From an uncultured Hoeflea sp. (GTDB lineage Bacteria; Pseudomonadota; Alphaproteobacteria; Rhizobiales; Rhizobiaceae), in contig NZ_CANMVK010000001.1 of assembly GCF_947501405.1 (NCBI RefSeq), positions 1,116,001-1,180,000 on the forward strand: a stretch of 64,000 bases of DNA, read 5' to 3'. The notes under the pieces were generated by a model that saw only the letters and a program-made list of their open reading frames with translations, had not been told where the DNA came from and ran no database searches. Both the position numbers and the translations under genes were made by a program. Below, in pieces: positions 10,001 through 17,594 of the stretch (within the stretch, counting starts at the first letter, position 1; each line of letters begins with the position of its first letter).

Positions 10001-10403
10001 GGAAGACGGCCGCAGCCTGAATGAAGCGGTCAGGGCCGACATCGATGTTTCACAAGCCCGTTTCGAGGTGGCCAATGCGCGGGTGGTTTCGGGCAATGGC
10101 GAATTGCTGATCGAGGATGGCGTGTTGCGCGGTCCGCAGATCGGGGCCTCGTTCCGTGGCAAGGTTCATGACAAGCAGGGCCGGATCGACCTGGCGGGCA
10201 CGTTCATGCCGGCCTATGGAGTCAACCGGCTGTTTGGCGAATTGCCGCTGATCGGCGCGCTGTTGGGCAATGGCCGCGACCGCGGGCTGATCGGCATCAC
10301 CTTCCGGCTTGGCGGCAAGACCGAGTCACCGCTTCTGGAGGTCAATCCGCTGTCGGTGGTCGCACCCGGGGTGTTCCGGTCGATCTTCGAGTTTCGGCCT
10401 TAA
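7014..10403 (+). CDS. AsmA-like / DUF3971 (YhdP-type) envelope protein
   Basis: A very large protein of 1129 residues with one N-terminal membrane helix (about 41-67, RLLLGWSVGLILVVALIGAA). A long beta-rich periplasmic body follows, with repeated xxIxVSDxxF-like strands, and it ends in an AsmA-like C-terminal region (GTFMPAYGVNRLFGELPLIGALLGNGRD). This matches the YhdP/TamB/AsmA superfamily, whose members form hydrophobic bridges thought to move phospholipids between inner and outer membranes. Assignment rests on architecture and the C-terminal motif; the exact paralogue is uncertain. It is divergent from the peroxiredoxin and convergent with tyrS. Confidence 0.8.
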   Translation: MPDHPVSKVRFKKRDIAALHEMPSSTADDRVVLRAPARRRTGRLLLGWSVGLILVVALIGAALAAALEAGFADSYIRDRARVALAQAMGPANRADLTSAAVRLTERGQLALEARDVVVEPVAGGADASPNRVERVLISLDTMALLSGRISVRSVDVEGVGLVAPERGGFNLSDLAGLRVDGIGARIEGMFVALNAIADRVEKVDAGVFRFSDITISGSGTPLVIETASIEKIDALSYAIEAHIQRDGSRLSVRGMASAQDEGSGLTTISGDINGLSVDVESKGLAARRNALRTDLTVDFEATRSGEGRQADMKAGITASRGALTMGGVEAELNEARINLVYMPEMNKIELTPSLIRIGETVMPFTGGLIDADRVDSLDGKGLAFDLVIREGRAAPGDSSEAPISFDGKALGWFDAENRLLVAEELTLASPRGGLFGSASWRFVEGMSPEMNLVATSQRMSTAAVKQLWPYWIGKRARQWVLNNLYGGVVTNGRIALSVPAGHFPRDAPARFTAEHLQIDFDIERARMNVAGDIPPLRDTIGHMRLRGPKIDVTIASGTAFFPTGRKVEVSDARFSIPAADQRPLMAELAMSVSGDADAVAELITYHPIAALDRIGLVPEDLSGSIESDVTARFGLIRQQKPPPPDWTVQLEMREVDIAKPVEGRSLTNMDGSLYVTPERAELKTEADVNGARMTLDVVQPVGNSGVENKRILSGTLSPEEREAIAPGSGVLISGPVGFTFETIDKARSAITLDLKPATLTVPGLGWTKGKGVAAGLSFTMANEDGSTRLSELELSGKGFKASGDMTLKDGQLASADFTTVSLSPRDDYRASIRRNGSGYKIEIGGKAIDARPIIARAKNTVSGKSSNDDRLGRIEVSGSVDNVHGYSDERLRSGVIGFAGQGDRIDRLDFKAVTRSGQAVVLSVKGAGNGDTVEVTSGDAGAFARFMGIYSRIQGGLLNVRLVREGGPLRRGAIDLRNFMVVGEPRLTSLVSTPSKEDGRSLNEAVRADIDVSQARFEVANARVVSGNGELLIEDGVLRGPQIGASFRGKVHDKQGRIDLAGTFMPAYGVNRLFGELPLIGALLGNGRDRGLIGITFRLGGKTESPLLEVNPLSVVAPGVFRSIFEFRP

Positions 10404-10410
10404 GGCGAAC

Positions 10411-10443
10411 AACGCCGCCAAGCCTGTTGGCTTGCGGCGTTGC
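10411..10443. terminator. Hairpin between convergent AsmA-like gene and tyrS
   Basis: The arms CAACGCCGCCAAGCC (10411-10425) and GGCTTGCGGCGTTG (10430-10443) pair over 14 bp with a single bulged C and a 4-base loop. There is no real T-run, so it may terminate weakly in both directions or stabilise 3' ends. Confidence 0.6.
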
Positions 10444-10505
10444 TGCGAGACGTTCGACAGGCACTCGGCAAGCCCGGGCGCGACGCTCACTGGCAGTGTG
10501 TGGCC

Positions 10506-11759
10506 TTAGTTAGGGCGCACCAGCACATGCTTCTTTTTGCCCAGCGACAGTTTGATGACGCCGTTGCCGTCAAGATGGCCAGCGTCGACCATGGTCATAT
10601 CGTCGCTGATTGCCACATCGTTGAGCTTGATGGCCCCGCCTTTGATGTGGCGGCGGGCTTCCCCGTTGGATGCGGCCAGACCGGCGCGAACGAACAGGGC
10701 GAGCAGGCCGATGCCGCCCTCAAGTTCGGCGGCGGGAACCGCAATGCTCGGCAGATTGTCCGCGGCCGCACCCTCCTCGAAGGTCTTGCGCGCGGTGTCG
10801 GCGGCTTCATCGGCGGCGGCGCGGCCATGCAGCAGCGCGGTGATCTCGGTCGCCAGCACCTTCTTGGCTTCATTGATCTCGGCGCCGCCAAGGGCTGACA
10901 GCCGGGCGATCTCGTCCATCGGCAGTGTGGTGTAGAGCTTGAGAAAGCGCGTGACGTCCGCATCCTCGGTGTTGCGCCAGTACTGCCAGAACTCGTAAGC
11001 GCTCAACAGATCGGCGTTGAGCCAGACCGCGCCGCTGGCGGTTTTGCCCATTTTGGCGCCCGAGGAGGTGGTCAGCAGCGGTGAGGTCAGTGCGTAGAGC
11101 TGCGGACAGCCCATCCGGTGGCCGAGGTCGATGCCATTGATGATGTTGCCCCACTGGTCTGACCCGCCCATCTGCAGCCGGCAGCCATAGCGCTTGTTGA
11201 GTTCCACGAAATCATAGGCCTGCAGGATCATGTAGTTGAACTCGAGGAACGACAGCGATTGCTCGCGCTCGAGCCTGAGCTTGACCGAATCGAAGGCCAG
11301 CATGCGATTGACGGAGAAATGGCGGCCGACATCGCGCAGGAACTCGACGTAGTTGATGTCCATCAACCAGTCGGCATTGTTGACCATCATAGCGTCGGTC
11401 GGGCCATCACCGAATTGGAGATAGTTGGAAAACACGCTCTTGATGCCGGCGATGTTGCTGGTGATGGTTTCGGGCGTCATCAGCTTGCGGGCCTCGTCCT
11501 TGAACGAGGGGTCGCCGACCATGCCGGTGCCGCCGCCCATCAGCGCGATCGGCCGGTGACCGGTCTGCTGCATCCAGTAAAGCAGCATAATCTGCAGCAG
11601 GCCGCCGGCGTGAAGGCTCGAAGCGGTCGGATCGAAGCCGATATAGGCGGTGACAGTCTCGCTCCGGAACAATGCATCCAGCCCCTCGGCGTCGGAGTTC
11701 TGGTGAATGAAGCCGCGCTCGTCGAGGGTGCGCAGGAAATCGGATTTGAACGCTGACAT
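10506..11759 (-). CDS. tyrS: Tyrosyl-tRNA synthetase
   Basis: A 417-residue class I aminoacyl-tRNA synthetase that charges tRNA-Tyr. A HIGH-type motif appears as HAGG (50-53) in [14 protein letters not shown], and the KMSKS loop appears as KMGKT near 236-240. An S4 RNA-binding domain is at the C-terminus ([13 protein letters not shown]). The start at 11759 ([17 protein letters not shown]) matches the family; the longer open frame does not. It is divergent from anmK, a pairing frequent in Rhizobiales. Confidence 0.96.
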   Translation of the reverse strand: MSAFKSDFLRTLDERGFIHQNSDAEGLDALFRSETVTAYIGFDPTASSLHAGGLLQIMLLYWMQQTGHRPIALMGGGTGMVGDPSFKDEARKLMTPETITSNIAGIKSVFSNYLQFGDGPTDAMMVNNADWLMDINYVEFLRDVGRHFSVNRMLAFDSVKLRLEREQSLSFLEFNYMILQAYDFVELNKRYGCRLQMGGSDQWGNIINGIDLGHRMGCPQLYALTSPLLTTSSGAKMGKTASGAVWLNADLLSAYEFWQYWRNTEDADVTRFLKLYTTLPMDEIARLSALGGAEINEAKKVLATEITALLHGRAAADEAADTARKTFEEGAAADNLPSIAVPAAELEGGIGLLALFVRAGLAASNGEARRHIKGGAIKLNDVAISDDMTMVDAGHLDGNGVIKLSLGKKKHVLVRPN

Positions 11760-12036
11760 GTCATTGTCCTTGATTTTGCAGCCGGAGCACCGGCAAAAAC
11801 GAGGGCGCCGATCACAAAATGCGGCGCCCGGCCGCGCCTTTACCACCGGCGCGCGACCGGTTCAACCGGAACGCCGGGCAACGCGGCGGCGGCGGCTGGT
11901 TTACCGGTGCGGATGCTGACGCGCGACCGGGAGCGATATAGGCTGTAAGCGTCAACCTGGGCTGATTCCCTGAGGCGGACTGGCGCGGTATCTCCAAGCC
12001 CATGACGAGGACACTTTTGATGAGCGGGAACAAGCG

Positions 12037-13188
12037 ATGAGCGGGACGGGCCGGGTCATGCGGGCAATCGGATTGATGAGCGGCACCTCGATGGATGGCG
12101 TCGATCTGGCGCTATTGGAGACTGATGGCGATGCCGTGGTTCGGCGGATCGCGTCTTCGCTTACGCCCTTCGAGGCAAGGTTCCGAAAGCGCCTGGAGGC
12201 GGGGCTGGAGGATGCCAAGCAAATCAGCGAACGCTCCGAACGGCCGGGCGACCTGGCCGGGCTCGAACAGGAACTGACCGACCGCCATGCAGAGGCGGTC
12301 GAGGCATTCCTGGCGCGCGAGGGACTTGCGGCGTCTGACATCGATGTGGTCGGTTTTCACGGCCACACAGTTTTGCACCGGCCGCGGCAAGCGCTTACGG
12401 TTCAACTGGGCGGTGGCGCGCGGCTGGCCGAGAGGCTCGGCATCGATGTGGTGTACGATTTGCGCGCCAACGACATGGTCCATGGCGGGCAGGGGGCGCC
12501 GCTGGCGCCGGCTTACCACCGGGCGCTGGCGGCGGGTCTGCCAAAGCAATGGGCCGGCAAGCTGCCGGTGGCGTTGGTCAATATCGGCGGGATCTCCAAC
12601 ATTACCTATATCGGCCACGACGGAACGTTGTTGGCCTTTGACAGCGGGCCGGGCAATGCGCTGATTGATCAATGGGTGGCGAGGCATGCGGGCATTCCGT
12701 TCGATTCGGGCGGGGCGATCGCCTCGGAAGGAAGGGTGATTTCAACGCTGGCGGAGCGTTATCTGACCTCGCCGTTTTTTACCGCCAAGGAACGCATTTC
12801 GCTCGACCGGCTGGATTTCAAGCCGCCGGAAGACGACGCGGCGGGTCTGGAAGATGGTGCGCGGACACTGGCATTCGTCACCGCGGCGTCGATCGAGAAG
12901 GCGCAGGCGCATCTGCCGGAAAAGCCGAAATTGTGGATCCTGACCGGCGGCGGCCGCCACAACCGCATCATTGTCGAGGATCTGACAGTGGCGACCCGGC
13001 ACACTGGCGAAGTCATCATCGCTGAACAGGCGGAGCTGAACGGCGATTCCATGGAAGCCGAAGCCTGGGGCTGGCTGGCGGTCCGATCGCTGAGGGGCCT
13101 GGCGCTGACCTATCCGGGAACCACCGGGGTCGATAGGCCGGTGAGCGGCGGCGCCCTGGCGCGCGCTGCTGATCGCAAGACTGCGTGA
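12037..13188 (+). CDS. anmK: Anhydro-N-acetylmuramic acid kinase
   Basis: A 383-residue cytoplasmic enzyme that opens the 1,6-anhydro ring of anhydro-MurNAc and phosphorylates it, returning cell-wall sugar to the MurNAc-6-P pool. The signature [15 protein letters not shown] is near the N-terminus, with [20 protein letters not shown]-like NIGGISNIT, and LTGGGRHN later. The start at 12037 is used; an ATG at 12058 (MRAIGLMSG) is also possible. It converges on the DeoR gene with only 10 bp between stop codons, spanned by a small GATCCC/GGGATC dyad. Confidence 0.93.
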   Translation: MSGTGRVMRAIGLMSGTSMDGVDLALLETDGDAVVRRIASSLTPFEARFRKRLEAGLEDAKQISERSERPGDLAGLEQELTDRHAEAVEAFLAREGLAASDIDVVGFHGHTVLHRPRQALTVQLGGGARLAERLGIDVVYDLRANDMVHGGQGAPLAPAYHRALAAGLPKQWAGKLPVALVNIGGISNITYIGHDGTLLAFDSGPGNALIDQWVARHAGIPFDSGGAIASEGRVISTLAERYLTSPFFTAKERISLDRLDFKPPEDDAAGLEDGARTLAFVTAASIEKAQAHLPEKPKLWILTGGGRHNRIIVEDLTVATRHTGEVIIAEQAELNGDSMEAEAWGWLAVRSLRGLALTYPGTTGVDRPVSGGALARAADRKTA

Positions 13189-13198
13189 TCCCGAGGGA

Positions 13199-13969
13199 TC
13201 AAGAGGCCTCGGCCTGCGGCAACATGAGTGACAATCCGAGCGCCTCGAGGCGCTCGACAATCTGCGGATCGGGCTTGGCGTCGCAGATAACGCCGCGGGC
13301 TTTCGCCATGGGTTTCCAGCGCAGTGGCGCGCTGCGGCCGAATTTGGTTTGGTCGGCCAGGAAATAGGCGTCCATCGAGGCGGCGATCATGGCACGGCGC
13401 AACGCCAGGCCCGAACCGCTGAAGTCGGTCAGGCCATGAGCCGCGCTCAGGCCACCCAGGCTGACAAAGGCCAGATCGGCGGTATGGCCGTTCATCATGT
13501 CGATAGCGTCGGGTCCGCCGAGCGTGCGTTCCGTAGGGTCGAGTTTGCCTCCGAGCAGCGTCACCTGTGCGACCGGGGTCAGTTCCAGCGCAATGGCGAT
13601 GTCGTTGGTCCACACCTTGAGACCGGTTCGGATGCGCAATTGCCGCGCCAGCTCCAGCGTGGTCGAGCCTGAATCGAGGATCACCCGTGCGCCGTCGGGC
13701 ACCAGATCCAGCGCTCGTTCGGCAATCAGCGCCTTGCCTTCGGGGTTGGCGGTCAGCCGCTCGGCCAATTCGGGTTCCTTGATGCCGATCGCTACCGCAC
13801 CGCCGCGTACCAGCCGCAGCAGTTTGCGGTTGGCCAGGTGCGCCAGATCGTTGCGAATGGTCTCCCTCGTTACATCGAAAAGGGCTGCGAGCTCGGTGGT
13901 GCGGGCGCCCGAATGGTGCTCGAGATGCGCAAGAATCAGCGCGTGCCGCCGGACAGGAAGTTCGGCCAT
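13199..13969 (-). CDS. DeoR/GlpR family transcriptional regulator
   Basis: A 256-residue regulator. An N-terminal winged helix (ILAHLEHHSGARTTELAALFDVTRETIRNDLAHL) is followed by a DeoRC sensor domain with DSGSTTLELARQL and FVSLGGLSAAHGLTDFS. These proteins usually respond to phosphorylated sugars or similar metabolites. The start at 13969 is set by GAGGAG six bases upstream. It is transcribed divergently from the flavoenzyme gene across a 199-bp AT-rich gap, so it may control that gene. It could be either the left edge of the phosphonate island or an unrelated neighbour. Confidence 0.85.
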   Translation of the reverse strand: MAELPVRRHALILAHLEHHSGARTTELAALFDVTRETIRNDLAHLANRKLLRLVRGGAVAIGIKEPELAERLTANPEGKALIAERALDLVPDGARVILDSGSTTLELARQLRIRTGLKVWTNDIAIALELTPVAQVTLLGGKLDPTERTLGGPDAIDMMNGHTADLAFVSLGGLSAAHGLTDFSGSGLALRRAMIAASMDAYFLADQTKFGRSAPLRWKPMAKARGVICDAKPDPQIVERLEALGLSLMLPQAEAS

Positions 13970-14081
13970 GGTTGCTCCTCTTGACCGCCATTGGGCGAGT
14001 CTGTTGCCAATCCTTAGCCGAAAGGCCGGACGGGTGGCAGTGAGATCGACGCCCCGGCGCGGATCGTCACGGGCGACAGAA

Positions 14082-14120
14082 AAACTGATATGCCAATAAA
14101 ATAAAATATTTTCCAAGAAA
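14082..14120 (+). promoter_or_regulatory. Weak fourth copy of the shared island operator, upstream of the flavoenzyme
   Basis: This AT-rich stretch aligns without gaps to the elements at 17500, 19282 and 26843. It shares TGATATG with the 17500 copy and ATAAAATAAA with the 26843 copy, with about 18-19 matches over 30-33 positions. It begins 87 bp before the flavoenzyme ATG. A direct repeat ATGCCAA (14090, 14120) and the palindrome AAAATATTTT (14103-14112) lie in or beside it and could alternatively be a DeoR site. Confidence 0.4.
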
Positions 14121-14168
14121 TGCCAAATCCAAATAGGCTCACTGTGAATTGAGGAGCTTGAAATCATC

Positions 14169-16592
14169 ATGACAATTCCAGACCTTCCACAACATGCCCA
14201 TGTCGTTATCATCGGGGGCGGCGTTATCGGCGCATCGGTGGCTTATCATTTGACCAAGCTTGGCGTCACAGATGTGGTGCTCATCGAACAGGGACAATTG
14301 TCATCGGGCACCACCTGGCATGCGGCCGGGCTGGTGGGGCAATTGCGCAGCCACTCGGTGATGACCTCGCTCATTCAGTACTCGACCCGACTCTACCAGG
14401 ACTTGGCTGCCGAAACCGGACTTGAAACCGGCTGGAAGCAGTGCGGGTCGCTGTCGGTGGCACGCACCGATGAGCGGATGACGCTGCTCAAGCGCACAGT
14501 CGCCTCGGCGCGTTCACAAGGCGTGGAGGTTGAACTGCTGAGCCCGGAGGAGGCGGGCGCGGTGTGGCCGCCGATGGAAACCGGCGACCTCAAGGGCGCG
14601 ATCTGGTTGCCGGGCGACGGCAAAGCCAATCCCACGGATCTCACACAGTCGCTGGCCAAGGGCGCACGAATGGGTGGCGCGCGGGTGATCGAGGGTGTTC
14701 GCGTCACAGGCATTGCCACGCAGGACGGGCGGGTGACAGGGATCGAGACCGACAGGGGCGCGATCTCCGCCGAGATCGTCGTCAACTGCGCGGGACAATG
14801 GGCGCGCAAGATCGGGCAAATGTGCGGCGTGTCCGTGCCGATGCACTCTGCGGAGCATATGTACATCGTCACGGGGAAGGTCGACGGCGTCGATCCCGAT
14901 TTGCCGGTGATGCGCGATCCCGACGGCTACATCTATTTCAAGGAAGAGGTTGGCGGCCTGGCGATGGGCGGGTTCGAGCCTTCGGCCAAGCCCTGGGGCA
15001 TGGACGGCATTCCGGATGATTTCGCGTTCCAGCTTCTTGAAGATGACTGGGACCAGTTCGAAATCCTGATGGAGAACGCGTTGATCCGGGTGCCGGAGCT
15101 GGCGAATGCAGAGGTCAGGAAGTTCTACAACGGCCCCGAAAGCTTTACGCCGGACAACAATTTCCTGCTCGGCGAAGCGCCCGAGTTGAAGAACTTCTAT
15201 GTCGGGGCGGGGTTCAACTCGATGGGCATCGCCAGCGCCGGCGGGGCCGGCAAGGCGTTGGCGGAATGGATCGTCAATGGCGCGCCGACCATGGATCTTT
15301 GGCCGGTCGACATCCGGCGTTTTGCGGGCTTCAACAACAATCCGACCTGGCTGCACGACCGCATCAAGGAGGTGCTGGGTCTGCACTACGCCATGCCGTG
15401 GCCCAATCTGGAACTTGATTCTGCGCGGCCGTTCCGGCGCTCGGCGCTATACTCGACTTTTGATGCCAAGGGCGCTGTCTGGGGCTCCAAGATGGGCTGG
15501 GAGCGGGTCAATTATTTTGCGCCCCAGGGTCAGGAAGCCAGGATCGATTACTCGTTTGGCCGCCAGAACTGGCATGAGGCGGTTGCGGCCGAGCATCATG
15601 CAACGCGCAACAATGTCGCCATGTTCGACCTCAGCTCGTTTTCCAAGCTGATGGTTGAGGGCCGTGATGCGCTTGCCGTGCTTAACCGGATCTGCGCGGC
15701 AAATCTCGATCGTCCGATCGGCTCCTCGGTTTATACCGGACTGTTGAACGCGCGCGGCGGTTATGAAAGCGATCTGACTGTGTTCCGGCTCGGCGCCGAG
15801 CGTTTTATGGTGGTTACCGGCTCTGCGCAGGCGGTGCATGATGCTGACTGGATCCGCAAGAACACGCCTGACGACGCCCATGTCTTTGTCCATGACGTCA
15901 CCAATGCGTGGTCAGTGCTGGCGGTGATGGGGCCGAATTCTCGGGATTTGCTGCAAAAACTGACCCGCGCCGACCTTTCGGAAGAGGGATTCGCCTTTGC
16001 CACAATCAGGGAGATCGACATTGGCTACGCCACGGTGCTTGCCAACCGTATGAGCTATGTCGGTGAGCTGGGCTGGGAGCTGTTCGTGCCAGTGGAGTTC
16101 ACGGTCGGCGTTTACGAGGCGTTGCACGCTGTAGATCCGTCTCTGATCGACGCCGGTTATTATGCGCTTGAAGGCTTGCGCATTGAAAAGGGCTTCCGCG
16201 CCTGGGGGCGGGAGCTGACGCCTGACATCACGCCATTGGAGGCGGGTTTGGGTTTCGCTGTCGACTTCACCAAGCCCGGCGGCTTCATCGGCAAGGAGGC
16301 GTTGGAGGAGGCCCGCGCCCGCGGCGGGCTGCATCAGCGAATCGTGCAGATCAGTCTTGACGATCCTGAGCCGCAATTGTGGGGCGGTGAATTGCTGATG
16401 CGCGATGGCGCGCCGGTGGGCAAGGTGATGTCGGCCGCCCACGGGCACACGCTGGATCGCCCGGTGGCGCTGTGCCGGATCGAGGAGCCGGAGCGGGTGA
16501 TTGACCGCGCCTATCTCACCGAAGGCAGCTTCTCGGTTGATCTGGCGGGCGAGATCCATGCTGCCACGCTGCATCTCAAGCCCGCGGTCTAA
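14169..16592 (+). CDS. FAD-dependent oxidoreductase with GcvT folate domain (dimethylglycine/sarcosine dehydrogenase family)
   Basis: An 807-residue two-part enzyme. Residues 1 to about 430 form a DAO-type flavin amine oxidase with dinucleotide loop GGGVIGAS (16-23). H51 in GTTWHAAGL is the position that carries covalent FAD in dimethylglycine dehydrogenases. From about 440 to the end is a GcvT-like aminomethyltransferase domain with its C-terminal barrel (EGLRIEKGFRAWGREL, then GFIGKEAL). Family enzymes oxidatively demethylate N-methyl amines and pass the carbon to tetrahydrofolate. No glycine betaine genes are nearby. Its place beside an AEP operon and the shared promoter element suggest an N-methylated AEP as substrate, which is inference. 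It converges on the LysR gene with 9 bp between stops. Confidence 0.88.
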   Translation: MTIPDLPQHAHVVIIGGGVIGASVAYHLTKLGVTDVVLIEQGQLSSGTTWHAAGLVGQLRSHSVMTSLIQYSTRLYQDLAAETGLETGWKQCGSLSVARTDERMTLLKRTVASARSQGVEVELLSPEEAGAVWPPMETGDLKGAIWLPGDGKANPTDLTQSLAKGARMGGARVIEGVRVTGIATQDGRVTGIETDRGAISAEIVVNCAGQWARKIGQMCGVSVPMHSAEHMYIVTGKVDGVDPDLPVMRDPDGYIYFKEEVGGLAMGGFEPSAKPWGMDGIPDDFAFQLLEDDWDQFEILMENALIRVPELANAEVRKFYNGPESFTPDNNFLLGEAPELKNFYVGAGFNSMGIASAGGAGKALAEWIVNGAPTMDLWPVDIRRFAGFNNNPTWLHDRIKEVLGLHYAMPWPNLELDSARPFRRSALYSTFDAKGAVWGSKMGWERVNYFAPQGQEARIDYSFGRQNWHEAVAAEHHATRNNVAMFDLSSFSKLMVEGRDALAVLNRICAANLDRPIGSSVYTGLLNARGGYESDLTVFRLGAERFMVVTGSAQAVHDADWIRKNTPDDAHVFVHDVTNAWSVLAVMGPNSRDLLQKLTRADLSEEGFAFATIREIDIGYATVLANRMSYVGELGWELFVPVEFTVGVYEALHAVDPSLIDAGYYALEGLRIEKGFRAWGRELTPDITPLEAGLGFAVDFTKPGGFIGKEALEEARARGGLHQRIVQISLDDPEPQLWGGELLMRDGAPVGKVMSAAHGHTLDRPVALCRIEEPERVIDRAYLTEGSFSVDLAGEIHAATLHLKPAV

Positions 16593-16601
16593 CCGCGGGC
16601 G

Positions 16602-17477
16602 TCAGTTGGCGGCGGTTTGGCTGCGCGCAATCTCCAGAAAGGCGTTGACCAGCTTGCCGCCGCGGCGTTCGCGCAGACAGATCAGCGTCTCCTGCATCAT
16701 CATGTTTTCCTCGCCCTCAAGCGGGATCCGCACCAGTCGCGGATCCTCTCCGAATTCGGCCGTCGACACGAAGCCGACGCCAATGCCGGAGGCGACGATT
16801 TCGCGTACCGCCTCACGCCCCTCGGCGACGATGGCCGGTGAAAACTCATGGCCTGCGGCGCTGGCCGCTTCCTCGAATTTTGTGCGGGTCTTGGAGCCGC
16901 GCTCACGCATGACCAGCGGCAGCTCCTTGAGATCGTTGAAGGTAAGGCGGCCGCGGCTGGCAATCGGATGGCCGGCGGCGACGAAGGCCGCAATCGGGGT
17001 GGCGTTGAGCAGGATGGTTTCGAACTCGCGTCCCTGCGGGATTTCGCCAAGCACCCCGATATCGGCTTCATAGCTGAACAGGTTTTCGATCACGCTTTCA
17101 GAATTGCCGCCGCTGATGGTGACGCCGACGCCGGGGTACTTTTCCTGAAACCGGGCCAGGATCTTGAGCACATGCAGGGCGCTGTCGGCGACGATGCGAA
17201 GGGTGCCTGCGCGCAACACCCGGCTTTCGGACAAGAGCTCGCGCGCCTGGTTTTCATAGTCGAAAAAACGCCGGGTGATCTCCAGCAGACGTTCGCCGGC
17301 CGGCGTCAGCGTAACCTGTTTTTTGTGCCGGTTGAACAGCAGAATATCGTATTCTTCCTCCAGCTTTCGGACCTGGTCGGAGATCGCCGGCTGGGTGAGA
17401 AACAGTTCCTCGGCGGCGCGCGAAAAACCTCCGCTGACCGCGACGTAGTGGAAAGCACGCAATTGAACATAGCGCAT
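16602..17477 (-). CDS. LysR-type regulator, probably of AEP catabolism
   Basis: A 291-residue LysR protein. The N-terminal HTH (VQLRAFHYVAVSGGFSRAAEELFLTQPAISDQVRKLE) is followed by a LysR substrate-binding domain (AGTLRIVADSALHVLKILARFQ). A LysR subfamily associated with aminoethylphosphonate catabolism is known (the phn_lysR group); membership is likely from context but not proven here. The start at 17477 (MRYVQLRAF) fits family length; the upstream extension does not. It is divergent from the Na/Pi-type gene, with the shared 39-bp element between them, the usual arrangement for an autoregulated LysR gene. Confidence 0.87.
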   Translation of the reverse strand: MRYVQLRAFHYVAVSGGFSRAAEELFLTQPAISDQVRKLEEEYDILLFNRHKKQVTLTPAGERLLEITRRFFDYENQARELLSESRVLRAGTLRIVADSALHVLKILARFQEKYPGVGVTISGGNSESVIENLFSYEADIGVLGEIPQGREFETILLNATPIAAFVAAGHPIASRGRLTFNDLKELPLVMRERGSKTRTKFEEAASAAGHEFSPAIVAEGREAVREIVASGIGVGFVSTAEFGEDPRLVRIPLEGEENMMMQETLICLRERRGGKLVNAFLEIARSQTAAN

Positions 17478-17499
17478 CAGTGGGCCTTGATGGTTTGTG

Positions 17500-17538
17500 A
17501 AATTGATATGTGCATCGAAACTAACGATTGGATTTATA
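17500..17538. promoter_or_regulatory. Shared island operator in the LysR / Na-Pi divergent intergenic region
   Basis: Ungapped alignment to the phnW upstream element gives about 25 matches in 37 positions, including the exact 8-mer TAACGATT (17522-17529) and AAATTGATA at the left end. It lies 23 bp from the LysR start codon and 95 bp before the Na/Pi-type start codon. It is a likely LysR binding site, judging from position. Confidence 0.65.
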
Positions 17539-17594
17539 GAAGGCAAGAGTGCTCAATGGTCGTTTGAGTCCGAATCGCCACGCCGGGGAAGCGC

